Assembly: GCF_021021435.1 (NCBI RefSeq)
Contig: NZ_JAINWI010000016.1
Coordinates: 121,948 to 185,947, forward strand
Source of the DNA: Seohaeicola saemankumensis
GTDB taxonomy: Bacteria; Pseudomonadota; Alphaproteobacteria; Rhodobacterales; Rhodobacteraceae
Direction of reading: 5' to 3'
Length of the DNA stretch: 64,000 nt
The notes beneath the pieces were generated by a model that did no database searches, was not told the DNA's origin, and was given only the letters and a program-made list of their open reading frames with translations. Position numbers and translations under genes: made by a program. Shown here one piece after another: positions 33,469 through 43,696 of this stretch. The first letter of the stretch is position 1; each line of letters begins with the position of its first letter.

Positions 33469-34469
33469 AAGACGATGTACCGAATCTGAAGGACTTCGAC
33501 CAACGCCTGCGCGATGAAGCGCATGAGGAACCCACGCTGGAGGTGCCGCAGGGCGAGCCCACCAGCAAGACGCAGATCATCGCGATCTATGGCAAGGGCG
33601 GGATCGGCAAAAGCTTCACGCTGGCCAACCTGTCCTGCATGATGGCTGAACAGGGCAAGCGTGTCCTGCTAATCGGTTGCGATCCGAAATCCGACACGAC
33701 CTCGCTTCTGTTCAACGGCAAGGCTTGCCCGACGATCATCGAGACCTCGACCCGCAAGAAACTGGCGGGCGAGGAAGTGGCGATCGGCGATGTCTGCTTC
33801 AAGCGCAACGGTGTTTTCGCCATGGAGCTGGGCGGCCCCGAAGTGGGGCGCGGTTGCGGCGGGCGCGGCATTATCCACGGGTTCGAACTGCTGGAAAAGC
33901 TGGGCTTCCACGATTGGGACTTCGACTATGTCCTGCTGGATTTCCTGGGCGATGTGGTCTGCGGTGGCTTCGGTCTGCCGATTGCCCGTGACATGGCGCA
34001 AAAGGTGATCCTGGTCGCGTCGAACGATTTGCAGTCGCTTTATGTTGCCAACAACGTCTGCTCGGCGGTGGAATATTTCCGCAAGCTGGGGGGCAATGTC
34101 GGTGTCGCCGGTCTGGTGATCAACAAGGACGACCATTCGGGCGAGGCGCAGGCCTTTGCCGCAGCGGTGAATATCCCGGTGCTGGCCGCGATCCCGCAGG
34201 ATGACGACCTGCGCAAGAAATCCGCCAATTACCAGATTGTCGGCACGATGGAGTCCCAATGGGGCGGCCTGTTCGCCGATCTGGCCGAAGCCGTCGGTGT
34301 GGCCCCGCCGGTGCGCCCGAAACCGCTGGATCAGGACGGCCTGCTGGCCCTGTTCGATACCAAGGACACGGGGGGCGATTACCAGTTGGTGCCCGCCACG
34401 GACATGGACATGCGCGGCAAACATGCAGCGCCGAAACCCTCGCTGGAAGTGGTCTACGACGATGTTTGA
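33465..34469 (+). CDS. bchX: chlorophyllide a reductase iron protein subunit X
   Basis: 334 residues from GTG 33465, which overlaps the bchC stop. NifH-like ATPase: Walker [21 protein letters not shown] at ~44-63, switch regions, and Fe-S ligand Cys in [20 protein letters not shown] and [20 protein letters not shown]. It delivers electrons, with ATP hydrolysis, to the BchY/BchZ catalytic part that reduces the C7-C8 bond of chlorophyllide a to make the bacteriochlorin ring. The gene end overlaps a 32-codon ORF that leads into bchY. Confidence 0.96.
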   Translation: MKDDVPNLKDFDQRLRDEAHEEPTLEVPQGEPTSKTQIIAIYGKGGIGKSFTLANLSCMMAEQGKRVLLIGCDPKSDTTSLLFNGKACPTIIETSTRKKLAGEEVAIGDVCFKRNGVFAMELGGPEVGRGCGGRGIIHGFELLEKLGFHDWDFDYVLLDFLGDVVCGGFGLPIARDMAQKVILVASNDLQSLYVANNVCSAVEYFRKLGGNVGVAGLVINKDDHSGEAQAFAAAVNIPVLAAIPQDDDLRKKSANYQIVGTMESQWGGLFADLAEAVGVAPPVRPKPLDQDGLLALFDTKDTGGDYQLVPATDMDMRGKHAAPKPSLEVVYDDV

Positions 34470-34560
34470 TCTGGACCAGCTAGCCCAATGGGATGCCCTG
34501 CTCAAGCGCATGGCTGTTCCCGTCCAACCGCAGAAACAAGCCGAACAGAAGTCCGCATGA
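34462..34560 (+). CDS. small 32-residue ORF coupled between bchX and bchY
   Basis: ATG 34462 lies inside the last codons of bchX (8-base overlap) and the stop TGA is 34558-34560, interlocked with the bchY start as ATGA. The product is mostly polar: [20 protein letters not shown], then a Gln/Lys-rich tail ending in KSA. No membrane segment or known domain. The double overlap matches the coupling style of the other genes here and bridges what would otherwise be an 87-base gap, so ribosomes probably pass through it to reach bchY. It may be a coupling leader peptide or a small chlorophyllide-reductase partner; no function is known to me. Confidence 0.5.
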   Translation: MFDLDQLAQWDALLKRMAVPVQPQKQAEQKSA

Positions 34561-36131
34561 ATGATGAAGTTACATATGACACCGCCGCTCAGGCTGATGT
34601 GATCCTCGGAAAATCTGACCCGGTCAGTGAAACCCCGATGGTGGCTGCACTGCAGGACGGGGCCGGTTGCCACGCCGGTGCCGAAACGATGGAAGCGGCT
34701 GCGCGGCAGGCGGGACAATCCGAGATTCTGGACCGCTATGCTGCCGACTATCCCAAAGGTCCGCATGACCAGCCGCAGAGCATGTGCCCTGCATTTGGCT
34801 CGCTACGCGTGGGGCTACGGATGCGCCGTGTGGCGACGATCCTGTCAGGGTCGGCCTGCTGCGTTTACGGGCTGACCTTCGTGTCGCATTTCTACGGCGC
34901 GCGGCGGTCCGTGGGTTATGTGCCTTTCAATTCTGAATCCCTCGTCACAGGTAAACTGTTCGAGGATATCCGCGATGCCGTGCATGAACTGGCCGATCCG
35001 GATCAGTTTGACGCGGTTGTCGTGACCAACCTTTGTGTTCCCACTGCCAGCGGCGTGCCGCTGCGTCTGCTGCCCGAGGAAATCAACGGCGTGCGGATCG
35101 TGGGTATTGATGTGCCGGGGTTTGGTATCCCCACCCATGCCGAGGCCAAGGATGTTCTGGCTGGCGCGATGCTGAATTATGCGCGCAAAGAAGTGCAGGC
35201 AGGCCCTGTTGCGGCCCCTGCTGGCGGTAAATCCGACCGCCCGACCGTGACCCTGCTGGGCGAGATGTTCCCCGCCGATCCCATGATGATCGGCGCGATG
35301 CTGGCCCCGATGGGTTTGGCGGTTGGTCCCGTGGTGCCCTGCCGCGAATGGCGCGAGCTTTACGCCGCCCTTGATTGCGGTGCGGTTGCGGCGATCCATC
35401 CTTTCTATACCGCCGCGATCCGCGAGTTTCAGGCGGCTGGCCGTCCGGTTGTCGGATCGGCCCCTGTCGGTCACGATGGCACTGCCCGCTGGCTGGCCGC
35501 GATTGGCGAGGCGTTCAACCTGCCCGCCGAAAAGGTGGCCGAGGCCCAAAATATGTTCCTGCCCGCGATCAAGGCAGCACTCGCTGGCGCGCCGATCAAT
35601 GGCACGATCACCCTGAGCGGTTACGAGGGCAGCGAATTGCTGGTTGCGCGTCTGCTGATCGAGAGCGGCGCGAATGTGCCTTATGTCGGGACCGCCTGCC
35701 CGAAAACGCCGTGGTCCGCCGAGGATGCCGAATGGCTGCGCTCCAAGGGTGTGACGGTGAAATTCCGCGCCTCATTGGAAGACGATTGCGCCGCGATGGA
35801 GGCGATCCGCCCCGATCTGGCCATCGGCACAACTCCGGTTGTGCAGAAGGCCAAGGAACTGGCGATCCCCGGGCTTTACTTCACCAACCTGATTTCCGCG
35901 CGTCCCCTGATGGGTCCGGCAGGGGCAGGGTCCTTGGCCGAGGTGGTGAATGCCGCCATCGCAGGCAAGGACCGGATGGAGCATATGAAGGAATTCTTCG
36001 AGGGTGTGGGCACCGGCGATACCGCTGGTATCTGGGAGGGCAGCCCCAACCTGCGCCCCGATTTCCGCGCCCTGCATCAGAAGAAGCTCGACAAGGCGGC
36101 ACGTGCTGCCAAGGCCGAGGAGATGATCTGA
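34557..36131 (+). CDS. bchY: chlorophyllide a reductase subunit Y
   Basis: 524 residues from ATG 34557; the longer frame from 34488 covers the small upstream ORF and has no ribosome-binding site. It has the nitrogenase component-1-like fold: SMCPAFGSLRVGLRMRRVAT near residue 80 with one Fe-S Cys, and TILSGSACCVYGLTFVSHFY with two more near 100. With BchZ it forms the catalytic heterotetramer of chlorophyllide a oxidoreductase, which takes electrons from BchX. Separated from bchZ by 91 bases with two hairpins. Confidence 0.95.
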   Translation: MNDEVTYDTAAQADVILGKSDPVSETPMVAALQDGAGCHAGAETMEAAARQAGQSEILDRYAADYPKGPHDQPQSMCPAFGSLRVGLRMRRVATILSGSACCVYGLTFVSHFYGARRSVGYVPFNSESLVTGKLFEDIRDAVHELADPDQFDAVVVTNLCVPTASGVPLRLLPEEINGVRIVGIDVPGFGIPTHAEAKDVLAGAMLNYARKEVQAGPVAAPAGGKSDRPTVTLLGEMFPADPMMIGAMLAPMGLAVGPVVPCREWRELYAALDCGAVAAIHPFYTAAIREFQAAGRPVVGSAPVGHDGTARWLAAIGEAFNLPAEKVAEAQNMFLPAIKAALAGAPINGTITLSGYEGSELLVARLLIESGANVPYVGTACPKTPWSAEDAEWLRSKGVTVKFRASLEDDCAAMEAIRPDLAIGTTPVVQKAKELAIPGLYFTNLISARPLMGPAGAGSLAEVVNAAIAGKDRMEHMKEFFEGVGTGDTAGIWEGSPNLRPDFRALHQKKLDKAARAAKAEEMI

Positions 36132-36134
36132 TGG

Positions 36135-36161
36135 GGGGCGTATTTTGCACAAATGCGCCCC
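36135..36161 (+). promoter_or_regulatory. intercistronic hairpin 1 between bchY and bchZ
   Basis: GGGGCGTATTT (36135-36145) and AAATGCGCCCC (36151-36161) form an 11-bp stem with one G-U pair around the 5-nt loop TGCAC, four bases past the bchY stop. No U-run follows, so RNA stability or processing is more likely than termination. Confidence 0.55.
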
Positions 36162-36168
36162 GAGCGTG

Positions 36169-36202
36169 GAAGCGGATCACCAAGGTGATCTGCGTGCGCT
36201 TC
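36169..36202 (+). promoter_or_regulatory. intercistronic hairpin 2 between bchY and bchZ
   Basis: GAAGCG+GATCAC (36169-36180) pair with GTGATC (36185-36190) and CGCTTC (36197-36202) around loop CAAG, with a six-base bulge. It ends seven bases before the GAGGAG ribosome-binding site of bchZ and could modulate bchZ translation. Confidence 0.45.
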
Positions 36203-36222
36203 TCGGTTGAGGAGTGCAAAGG

Positions 36223-37713
36223 ATGCTGATTCAGGACCATGACCGCGCGGGCGGATATTGGGGCGCGGTCTACGCGTTTTGCGCCGTGAAAGGCTTGCAG
36301 GTTGTGATCGACGGTCCCGTGGGTTGCGAGAACCTGCCGGTGACGTCGGTTCTGCATTACACGGATGCTTTGCCGCCGCATGAGTTGCCCATCGTGGTGA
36401 CAGGCTTGGGCGAATCCGAGATGGGATCGGGCACCGAAGAGGCGATGAAGCGCGCTTGGGGCACGCTTGATCCGGCGCTTCCTGCCGTGGTGGTTACAGG
36501 CTCGATCGCCGAGATGATCGGCGGGGGTGTCACGCCGCAGGGCACGAATATCCAGCGCTTCCTGCCGCGCACGATTGACGAGGACCAGTGGCAAAGCGCC
36601 GACCGCGCGATGACATGGATCTTTACCGAATTCGGTATGACCAAAGGCCGTATGCCGCCCGAGAAAAAGCGCGAGGAAGGCGCTGCCCCCCGCGTGAATA
36701 TCCTTGGGCCGATGTATGGCGTGTTCAACATGCCTTCCGATCTGGCGGAAATCCGGCGTCTGGTCGAAGGCATCGGGGCCGAGGTCAACATGGTGCTGCC
36801 GCTTGGTGCGCATGTTGCGGAGATGCGGAATCTGGTGAATGCGGATGTGAACATCTGCATGTATCGCGAGTTTGGTCGCGGCCTGTGCGAATGTCTGGGC
36901 AAGCCCTATCTGCAAGCGCCTATCGGCGTGGACAGCACGACGAAATTCCTGCGCAAACTGGGCGAGATACTGGGGCTGGACGTTGAGCCCTTTATCGCGC
37001 GCGAGAAACATTCGACGATCAAGCCGGTCTGGGATCTGTGGCGCAGCGTGACGCAGGATTTCTTTGCGACCGCCAGTTTTGCGGTTGTTTCGAACGAGAC
37101 TTACGCGCGCGGTATCCGGCATTTCCTTGAGGGTGATCTGGGTTTCCCTTGCGCCTTTGCTGTGGCCCGTGTCGCGGGGACCAAAACGAACAATGTCGAG
37201 GTCAAGGCGATGCTACACCAGAAGCGGCCGCTGATCGTTCTGGGCAGTATCAACGAGAAAATGTATCTGGCCGAGATGAAGGGCGGGCATGGACCCAGCC
37301 CCGCCTTCATCCCCGCGTCATTCCCCGGTGCCGCGATCCGGCGGCACACCGGCACGCCGATGATGGGCTATGCCGGTGCGACCTATCTTTTGCAGGAAGT
37401 GTGCAACGGGCTGTTCGATGCGCTGTTCCACATCCTGCCTTTGGCCAGCACGATGGACGCGGCTGATGCGACCCCCACGACCCTGCGCCGCGACTTCCCG
37501 TGGGATGCCGACGCGCAAGCCGCCCTTGACCGTATCGTGTCACGCCATCCGGTGCTGACACGGATTTCGGCAGCCAAGACTTTGAGAGACGAGGCAGAGC
37601 GTGCCGCATTGGCCCAAGGGGCCGAGCGCGTCGTGCTGGAAACTGTCGAGGCGCTCAATCCCGACCTTGCGCGATCCGCGCGAGCACCTGAGGTGAAAGG
37701 AGATCTGTCATGA
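36223..37713 (+). CDS. bchZ: chlorophyllide a reductase subunit Z
   Basis: 496 residues from ATG 36223, eight bases after GAGGAG; a GTG at 36214 would sit in that site. The start [20 protein letters not shown] and the segment [20 protein letters not shown] (Fe-S ligand Cys) are typical of BchZ. It completes the BchY/BchZ catalytic component of chlorophyllide a oxidoreductase. Its stop overlaps the pufQ start (ATGA), tying bacteriochlorophyll synthesis to the puf operon; the internal puf promoter is expected inside the bchZ 3' part, but I could not locate it with confidence. Confidence 0.95.
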   Translation: MLIQDHDRAGGYWGAVYAFCAVKGLQVVIDGPVGCENLPVTSVLHYTDALPPHELPIVVTGLGESEMGSGTEEAMKRAWGTLDPALPAVVVTGSIAEMIGGGVTPQGTNIQRFLPRTIDEDQWQSADRAMTWIFTEFGMTKGRMPPEKKREEGAAPRVNILGPMYGVFNMPSDLAEIRRLVEGIGAEVNMVLPLGAHVAEMRNLVNADVNICMYREFGRGLCECLGKPYLQAPIGVDSTTKFLRKLGEILGLDVEPFIAREKHSTIKPVWDLWRSVTQDFFATASFAVVSNETYARGIRHFLEGDLGFPCAFAVARVAGTKTNNVEVKAMLHQKRPLIVLGSINEKMYLAEMKGGHGPSPAFIPASFPGAAIRRHTGTPMMGYAGATYLLQEVCNGLFDALFHILPLASTMDAADATPTTLRRDFPWDADAQAALDRIVSRHPVLTRISAAKTLRDEAERAALAQGAERVVLETVEALNPDLARSARAPEVKGDLS

Positions 37714-37931
37714 CAGATGCAACATCAAATACCCCGATGACCCGCAGCCACAAACCGCCGCGGACCGAGTTCATGGTCTATTTTGGCGTGATCTTTCTGG
37801 CGACGCTGCCGCTGGCCACCCTGACATGGGCGCTGGCGCTGCTGAAAGGTGGCCGCATTCCTGACAAGGGCCCGATTGCCCGCGCCTGGAGCCAGGCCGG
37901 TATCATCACGCCCATGATTTTTTCGGCCTGA
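37710..37931 (+). CDS. pufQ: PufQ, bacteriochlorophyll/reaction-centre assembly factor
   Basis: 73 residues with a single membrane helix ([20 protein letters not shown], residues ~20-45) flanked by basic and polar tails, the normal size and topology of PufQ. It is needed for normal bacteriochlorophyll formation and puf complex assembly in Rhodobacter. Position between bchZ and pufB is the standard one; its start overlaps the bchZ stop by four bases. Confidence 0.9.
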   Translation: MTDATSNTPMTRSHKPPRTEFMVYFGVIFLATLPLATLTWALALLKGGRIPDKGPIARAWSQAGIITPMIFSA

Positions 37932-37938
37932 TCCATGA

Positions 37939-38247
<309 letters not shown>

Positions 38248-38260
38248 GGAGCAATAAACC

Positions 38261-38422
38261 ATGGCTAAATTCTACAAGATCTGGCTGATCTTCGATCCAC
38301 GCCGCGTGTTTGTTGCACAAGGCGTCTTCCTGTTCCTGCTGGCCGCGATGATCCATCTCGTCCTGCTGAGCACAGAGCACTTCAACTGGTTCGAACTGGC
38401 TGCTCAAAAAGCGGCCATGTGA
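38261..38422 (+). CDS. pufA: light-harvesting 1 alpha polypeptide
   Basis: 53 residues from ATG 38261, 13 bases after pufB, with AAGGAG upstream. [20 protein letters not shown] is the LH1 alpha N-terminus; the membrane helix carries the bacteriochlorophyll ligand His in [20 protein letters not shown]. It forms the LH1 ring with PufB. Followed by two hairpins before pufL, an arrangement that gives excess antenna over reaction-centre message. Confidence 0.95.
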   Translation: MAKFYKIWLIFDPRRVFVAQGVFLFLLAAMIHLVLLSTEHFNWFELAAQKAAM

Positions 38423-38423
38423 T

Positions 38424-38446
38424 CTGTTTCCCCCCAATGGGAACAG
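38424..38446 (+). promoter_or_regulatory. pufA-pufL intercistronic hairpin 1
   Basis: CTGTTTCCC and GGGAACAG pair with one bulged T around a CCCAAT loop, starting two bases after the pufA stop. Likely protects the 3' end of the pufBA segment. Confidence 0.5.
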
Positions 38447-38475
38447 CTCACTACCAGTCGAGTGACGACACGATA

Positions 38476-38509
38476 GCTGCGGGCGCGTCAGGCGTGGCCT
38501 GCCCGCGGC
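38476..38509 (+). promoter_or_regulatory. pufA-pufL intercistronic hairpin 2
   Basis: GCTGCGGG (38476-38483) pairs with CCCGCGGC (38502-38509, one G-U), topped by a CAGGC/GCCTG inner stem. In Rhodobacter capsulatus a hairpin at this place slows 3'-to-5' decay and keeps pufBA in excess over pufLM; the same is inferred here from position and strength. Confidence 0.65.
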
Positions 38510-38572
38510 AAACCAAAATCCATCGACGGCTTGAAGTCTGAACAGACAGGCCGCCAAACGCGGAGACAGAAG

Positions 38573-39412
38573 ATGGCGTTGCTCAGCTTCGAGAGAAAGT
38601 ATCGCGTCCGTGGTGGGACGCTGATCGGCGGCGATCTGTTCGATTTCTGGGTAGGCCCCTTCTATGTGGGCTTCTTTGGGGTCACGACAGCATTTTTCGC
38701 CTTATTAGGCACCATTCTGATTTTCTGGGGAGCGTCCCAACAGGGCACGTTCAATCCCTGGCTGATCAATATCGCACCCCCCGACCTTGCTTACGGTCTG
38801 GGCATGGCTCCCCTCATGGAGGGGGGGCTCTGGCAGATCATTACGTTCTGTGCAACCGGCGCCTTCATCAGCTGGGCCCTGCGCGAGGTCGAGATCTGCC
38901 GTAAACTGGGCATGGGGTATCATGTGCCCTTTGCCTTCGGATTTGCCATTCTGGCCTATGTCACGCTGGTGATCTTCCGCCCGCTTCTGATGGGCGCCTG
39001 GGGTCACGGGTTTCCCTACGGGATCTTCAGCCACCTCGATTGGGTCAGCAACACCGGCTATGCCTATCTGCACTTCCACTACAACCCGGCGCATATGCTG
39101 GCGGTCACGCTGTTCTTCACGACCACCTTCGCGCTGGCCCTGCATGGTGCACTGGTGCTGAGTGCGGCCAACCCCGAAAAGGGTGAGGAGGCGCAAGGCC
39201 CCGACAACGAGGACTCGTTCTTCCGCGACTTCATCGGCTATTCGGTCGGCACATTGGGTATCCACCGTGTGGGTTTCCTGCTGGCGATCAACGCGGTCTT
39301 CTTCTCGGCTGTCTGCATCATCATCTCCGGACCCGTCTGGACCAAGGGTTGGCCCGAATGGTGGAACTGGTGGCTTGAGCTGCCGATCTGGCCCTCTCAG
39401 GTAGGAATGTAA
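38573..39412 (+). CDS. pufL: photosynthetic reaction centre L subunit
   Basis: 279 residues from ATG 38573 (site GGAGA upstream); an in-frame start at 38531 lies in the leader. [20 protein letters not shown] is the standard L N-terminus. Five membrane helices follow; the special-pair/accessory-chlorophyll His-rich part [20 protein letters not shown] and the Fe-binding [12 protein letters not shown] are present. With PufM and H it forms the type-II reaction centre; puhA (H) is not in this window. pufM starts three bases after its stop. Confidence 0.96.
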   Translation: MALLSFERKYRVRGGTLIGGDLFDFWVGPFYVGFFGVTTAFFALLGTILIFWGASQQGTFNPWLINIAPPDLAYGLGMAPLMEGGLWQIITFCATGAFISWALREVEICRKLGMGYHVPFAFGFAILAYVTLVIFRPLLMGAWGHGFPYGIFSHLDWVSNTGYAYLHFHYNPAHMLAVTLFFTTTFALALHGALVLSAANPEKGEEAQGPDNEDSFFRDFIGYSVGTLGIHRVGFLLAINAVFFSAVCIIISGPVWTKGWPEWWNWWLELPIWPSQVGM

Positions 39413-39414
39413 TC

Positions 39415-40401
39415 ATGGCTGAGTATCAGAACATATTCACGCAAGTGCAGGTCCAGGGCCCGGTCGAATGGGGCATGGAAAACGAAAACAACATGATGGA
39501 AGAGCGGATCGGCAAGCCTTTCTTCAGCCAGTTGGCTGGATGGATCGGCAACGCGCAGATCGGACCGGTCTTTCTGGGTTGGACAGGGATGATCAGTCTT
39601 GCGACAGGTCTTTTGTGGTTCAACATCGTGGGCCTGAACATGTTGGCGCAAGTCGGCTGGTCGATCCCCGAATTCCTGCGGCAGCTTTTCTGGCTAGCGC
39701 TGGAGCCTCCGGGACCGGAGCATGGCCTGTCCATGCCGCCCCTGAATGACGGTGGCTGGTATATCATCAGTTCGTTCTTCCTGCTGGTGTCGGTGATGAC
39801 ATGGTGGCTGCGCTCTTACCTTCTGGCGCAGCAGCACAAGATGGGCAAACATGTGGCCTGGGCCTTTGCCTCGGCGATCTGGCTGTTCCTTGTGCTGGGT
39901 CTCTTCCGTCCTGTCCTGATGGGCAGCTGGTCCGAGGCTGTGCCCTACGGCATCTTCCCGCACCTTGACTGGACGACAGCCTTCTCGATCCGCTACGGAA
40001 ACCTCTATTACAACCCGTTCCACTGCCTTTCGATCGTCTTCCTCTATGGCTCGGTCCTGCTGTTTGCGATGCATGGTGCGACCATTCTGGCGGTCACCCG
40101 TTTCGGCGGCGACCGCGAGCTGGAGCAGATCTATGACCGTGGTACGGCCTCGGAGCGAGCGGCGTTGTTCTGGCGCTGGACCATGGGCTTCAATGCCACG
40201 ATGGAAGGTATCCATCGCTGGGCATGGTGGTTCGCGGTTCTGACACCGATTACCGGTGGTATCGGTATCCTGCTGACCGGCACGGTCGTGGACAACTGGT
40301 TCATCTGGGCACAAGAGCACAATTTCGCGCCCATGTATGACGGCTCCTACGGTTATGCCGATTACGGGTCTTACGAAGCCTTCATCGGACAGGAGAATTG
40401 A
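39415..40401 (+). CDS. pufM: photosynthetic reaction centre M subunit
   Basis: 328 residues starting [20 protein letters not shown]. Five membrane helices; [20 protein letters not shown] contains the special-pair His region and [20 protein letters not shown] the quinone/iron side, with the Fe-ligand Glu in [26 protein letters not shown] is highly conserved in PufM. It binds QA and half of the special pair. pufC follows after one base. Confidence 0.96.
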   Translation: MAEYQNIFTQVQVQGPVEWGMENENNMMEERIGKPFFSQLAGWIGNAQIGPVFLGWTGMISLATGLLWFNIVGLNMLAQVGWSIPEFLRQLFWLALEPPGPEHGLSMPPLNDGGWYIISSFFLLVSVMTWWLRSYLLAQQHKMGKHVAWAFASAIWLFLVLGLFRPVLMGSWSEAVPYGIFPHLDWTTAFSIRYGNLYYNPFHCLSIVFLYGSVLLFAMHGATILAVTRFGGDRELEQIYDRGTASERAALFWRWTMGFNATMEGIHRWAWWFAVLTPITGGIGILLTGTVVDNWFIWAQEHNFAPMYDGSYGYADYGSYEAFIGQEN

Positions 40402-40402
40402 T

Positions 40403-41512
40403 ATGTTTCCCAAATGGTTTGATGACTGGAACAAGAAGAATCCGAAAGACATCTACGGTCCCGCGATCCTTGTCGGGGCTGTAGGAGGCGCGATCTTTGT
40501 GGCGGCTTTCCTTGTGACATGGGGGCAACCCCTTGCCACGGACAGCATGCAGACCGGACCGCGCGGACAGGGCATGTCGGTGCCCGAATTCAAGGCTGAT
40601 CTGGCGACACCCGATCCCGCGATCGCGCTGGTCTCGGAGAACGAGCCGCTGATCCCCGAAGCGGGCGAGCAACTGGCCGGTGACATCTACGAGAACGTTC
40701 AGGTTCTGGGCGGGCTAACGGATGCCAACTTCAACCGGCTGATGGCGGCGATGACGGAATGGGTGGCCCCCGAACAGGGCTGCGCCTATTGCCACGGTGA
40801 TGGCGATCTTGAAACCTACGGCGAGGACAACCTTTATACCAAGGTAGTGGCGCGTCGCATGATCGAGATGACCCAGAACATCAACGAGAACTGGGACGGT
40901 CACGTCAATGCCAACAAGCAGGTCGGCGTCACATGCATGACCTGCCACCGTGGTCAAAACGTGCCCAGCAACATCTGGTTCAAGATCACACCTGTGAACG
41001 AGTCCGTCGCGGGCTGGTCTGCCAACCAGAACCGCGCCACCAGTATCAGCCAGTCGACATCGCTGCCGTCGGATGCGCTGGAGAAATACCTGCTGGAATA
41101 CGAAACCATCGCGGTTCACGATCTAGAAAGCCGTGTAGACAACCAGCCGGGCGATCCGCTGATCCAGCAGACCGAACGGACCTTCTCGCTGATGAACTAC
41201 TTCTCGAACTCTCTGGGGGTGAACTGCGTGTTCTGTCACAACAGCCGCGCCTTCTATGACCCCGGTCAGGTGACACCGCAATGGGGCACCGCCTCGCTGG
41301 GGATCGCCATGGTTCAGGAGTTGAACAACGACTACCTTGTGCCGCTGCAGGATATCTATCCCGAGCATCGCCTTGGCCCGATCTATGCGGACGCGCCGAA
41401 AGCCGCCTGCAAGACTTGCCACCAAGGTTATCAGCAGCCGTTGCAAGGCACCAACGTGATCGCGGACTGGCCGGAACTGGCCACGACCTCGGGCACGCCG
41501 GTCTACGAATAA
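40403..41512 (+). CDS. pufC: reaction-centre tetrahaem cytochrome c subunit
   Basis: 369 residues from ATG 40403 behind AGGAGAATT. One N-terminal membrane anchor ([20 protein letters not shown] at ~22-41) and four CxxCH haem sites: CAYCHG, CMTCHRG, CVFCHNS and CKTCHQG. It lies on the periplasmic face and passes electrons to the photo-oxidised special pair. Its presence, and the lack of an open frame like pufX, agrees with Roseobacter-type puf operons. There is no lipobox Cys at the N-terminus, so it is held by the helix. Confidence 0.96.
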   Translation: MFPKWFDDWNKKNPKDIYGPAILVGAVGGAIFVAAFLVTWGQPLATDSMQTGPRGQGMSVPEFKADLATPDPAIALVSENEPLIPEAGEQLAGDIYENVQVLGGLTDANFNRLMAAMTEWVAPEQGCAYCHGDGDLETYGEDNLYTKVVARRMIEMTQNINENWDGHVNANKQVGVTCMTCHRGQNVPSNIWFKITPVNESVAGWSANQNRATSISQSTSLPSDALEKYLLEYETIAVHDLESRVDNQPGDPLIQQTERTFSLMNYFSNSLGVNCVFCHNSRAFYDPGQVTPQWGTASLGIAMVQELNNDYLVPLQDIYPEHRLGPIYADAPKAACKTCHQGYQQPLQGTNVIADWPELATTSGTPVYE

Positions 41513-41515
41513 GGC

Positions 41516-41539
41516 AGGGGCGGACTCCCCTCCGCCCTT
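41516..41539 (+). promoter_or_regulatory. hairpin directly after pufC
   Basis: AGGGGCGGA and TCCGCCCTT form a 9-bp stem with one G-U pair around CTCCCC, three bases past the pufC stop. No U-run; likely a 3' end stabiliser. Confidence 0.45.
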
Positions 41540-41635
41540 ACCTTAGCCATGTTCGGAACGCGTCGTTCGCGCCACGCATTCCGGGCACGGGGCTTCAACA
41601 CCCCGGTTCCCTTCCTGTTGGCTACAGGACAAGGG

Positions 41636-41669
41636 CGCCACACCGGGGACACCTGGTGTGGCGTCTTTT
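41636..41669 (+). terminator. rho-independent terminator between pufC and dxs
   Basis: CGCCACACC (41636-41644) pairs perfectly with GGTGTGGCG (41655-41663), followed at once by TCTTTT. This is the best intrinsic terminator of the plus-strand photosynthesis run. A smaller stem lies upstream (CGGGG 41588-41592 with CCCCG 41601-41605), and another 7-bp stem (41677-41700) sits in the dxs leader. Confidence 0.7.
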
Positions 41670-41721
41670 CATTTTACATCCCGAGACGACCTGCGGGATG
41701 CCTGACGAGCGGGAGGCTCTG

Positions 41722-43689
41722 ATGACACAATCCAATGACACGCCCGACACAACCGCCCATGAAAAGACCGAAACGCCCTTTCTGGATCGCGTGGCGGGGC
41801 CTGCCGATCTGAAGCGCTTTTCGGATGCGGAGTTGAAGGGGCTGTCGAAGGAATTGCGATCCGAGGTGATCCGGTCCGTGGCGCAGACAGGCGGGCATCT
41901 GGGGTCATCACTGGGAGTTGTGGAACTGACCGTGGCGATCCATGCCGTGTTCAACACACCGATGGACAAGCTGGTCTGGGATGTGGGGCATCAATGCTAT
42001 CCGCACAAGATCCTGACAGGGCGGCGGCACCGCATGACAACCCTGCGCCAGCGCGACGGGCTGTCAGGTTTCACCAAGCGCAGCGAGTCCGAATATGATC
42101 CTTTCGGGGCGGCGCATAGCTCGACCTCGATTTCCGCTGCACTTGGTTTTGCCGTGGGCCGCGATATGGGCCAGCCGACGGGTGACGCGATTGCCGTGAT
42201 CGGCGATGGTTCGATCAGCGCGGGCATGGCCTATGAGGCGATGAACAATGCCGGCCACGAGGGGCGGCGGCTGTTCGTGATCCTGAACGACAATGAAATG
42301 AGCATCGCGCCGCCGGTAGGGGCGATGTCGTCCTATCTGTCGCGGCTTTATGCGAACGAGCCTCTGGCCGCCTTGCGCCAGATGGCCGAAGGGTTCGAGG
42401 CGGCCTTGCCCGCACCGATGCGCGAAGGCGCGAAACGTGCGCGTCAGCTTGTGACCGGCCAGAGCGCCAGCGGCACGCTGTTCGAGGAGTTGGGCTTTAC
42501 CTATATCGGGCCGATCAACGGCCATGACATGGACCAGTTGCTGCCCGTTCTGCGCGCGGCACGGGCAAGGGCCACGGGGCCGGTGCTGATCCATTGCTGC
42601 ACGGTCAAGGGCAAGGGCTATGCCCCCGCCGAGGCGTCACGCGACAAGTATCACGGTGTGGCGAAATTCGACGTGCCGTCCGGCGCGCAGGTCAAATCCA
42701 AGCCGAATGCGCCCAGCTATACCTCGGTCTTCGGGCAGGCGCTGACCGATATCGCCGCGCGTGATCCGCGTGTGGTCGCGGTGACGGCGGCGATGCCGGA
42801 TGGCACTGGCCTTGATATCATGGCCAAACGCTTTCCCGCGCGCGTGTTCGATGTGGGTATTGCCGAACAGCATGGCGTGACTTTTGCCGCAGGCATGGCG
42901 GCCAGCGGGTTGCGGCCCTTCTGCGCGATCTATTCGACCTTCCTGCAACGAGGCTATGATCAGGTGGTGCATGATGTGGCGCTGCAAGGTCTGCCCGTGC
43001 GTTTCGCGATCGACCGCGCCGGTCTGGTCGGTGCTGATGGCGCCACCCATGCAGGCGCTTTCGATGTGGCCTATCTGTCGAACCTGCCGGGTTTCACGGT
43101 GATGGCGGCGGCAGACGAGGCGGAACTGGTGCATATGGTGGCCACCGCTGCGGCGCATGACGCAGGGCCTATCGCCTTCCGCTACCCGCGCGGATCGGGC
43201 ACGGGTGTGGTTCTGCCCGAGGTGGGGCAGGTGCTGGAGATCGGCAAGGGCCGCGTGATCCGCGAGGGCAGTGATATCGCGATCCTCAGCCTTGGCGCGC
43301 ATCTGTCGGAATGCGAAGCGGCAGTGGAACTGCTGGAGGCCGAGGGCGTGTCTGTCACGCTGGCCGATGCCCGCTTTGCCAAGCCATTGGATCTGGAATT
43401 GCTGATGCAGCTTGCGCGTAACCACGGTGTGCTGATCACGGTGGAACAGGGCGCGCGCGGCGGGTTCGGGGCGATGGTGCTGCATGAACTGGCGGCGGCG
43501 GGTGTGTTCGACCGTGGCCTTGCGGTGCGGACGCTGACCCTGCCGGACAGGTTCATTGATCAGGCAAGCCCTGACGAGATGTATCTGGATGCGGGTCTCA
43601 CACGGCATGATATCGCGGCCAGCGCGATGCAGGCCTTGGGGCGCGCGCGGAAAATTCTGGGCTTCAAGGATGCGCCAAAGCGCGCCTGA
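41722..43689 (+). CDS. dxs: 1-deoxy-D-xylulose-5-phosphate synthase
   Basis: 655 residues from ATG 41722, behind GGGAGG; the frame is open farther upstream through pufC's 3' end but has no homology there. Catalytic segments: [18 protein letters not shown], thiamine-diphosphate motif [20 protein letters not shown] and [20 protein letters not shown] with the conserved Glu. Dxs makes DXP from pyruvate and glyceraldehyde 3-phosphate, the entry of the MEP pathway that feeds carotenoids, the phytyl tail and quinones. Placement next to puf is common in Rhodobacterales. It follows a terminator, so it probably has its own promoter. Confidence 0.96.
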   Translation: MTQSNDTPDTTAHEKTETPFLDRVAGPADLKRFSDAELKGLSKELRSEVIRSVAQTGGHLGSSLGVVELTVAIHAVFNTPMDKLVWDVGHQCYPHKILTGRRHRMTTLRQRDGLSGFTKRSESEYDPFGAAHSSTSISAALGFAVGRDMGQPTGDAIAVIGDGSISAGMAYEAMNNAGHEGRRLFVILNDNEMSIAPPVGAMSSYLSRLYANEPLAALRQMAEGFEAALPAPMREGAKRARQLVTGQSASGTLFEELGFTYIGPINGHDMDQLLPVLRAARARATGPVLIHCCTVKGKGYAPAEASRDKYHGVAKFDVPSGAQVKSKPNAPSYTSVFGQALTDIAARDPRVVAVTAAMPDGTGLDIMAKRFPARVFDVGIAEQHGVTFAAGMAASGLRPFCAIYSTFLQRGYDQVVHDVALQGLPVRFAIDRAGLVGADGATHAGAFDVAYLSNLPGFTVMAAADEAELVHMVATAAAHDAGPIAFRYPRGSGTGVVLPEVGQVLEIGKGRVIREGSDIAILSLGAHLSECEAAVELLEAEGVSVTLADARFAKPLDLELLMQLARNHGVLITVEQGARGGFGAMVLHELAAAGVFDRGLAVRTLTLPDRFIDQASPDEMYLDAGLTRHDIAASAMQALGRARKILGFKDAPKRA

Positions 43690-43696
43690 ACGCGGA

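Noticed and set aside
36132..36222. Small ORF between bchY and bchZ
   Set aside because: Unlike the bchX-bchY gap, no frame overlaps both neighbours; the sequence is better explained by two hairpins.
41677..41700. Riboswitch in the dxs leader
   Set aside because: Only a simple 7-bp stem (CATCCCG/CGGGATG) is present; no thiamine-riboswitch conserved boxes were seen.
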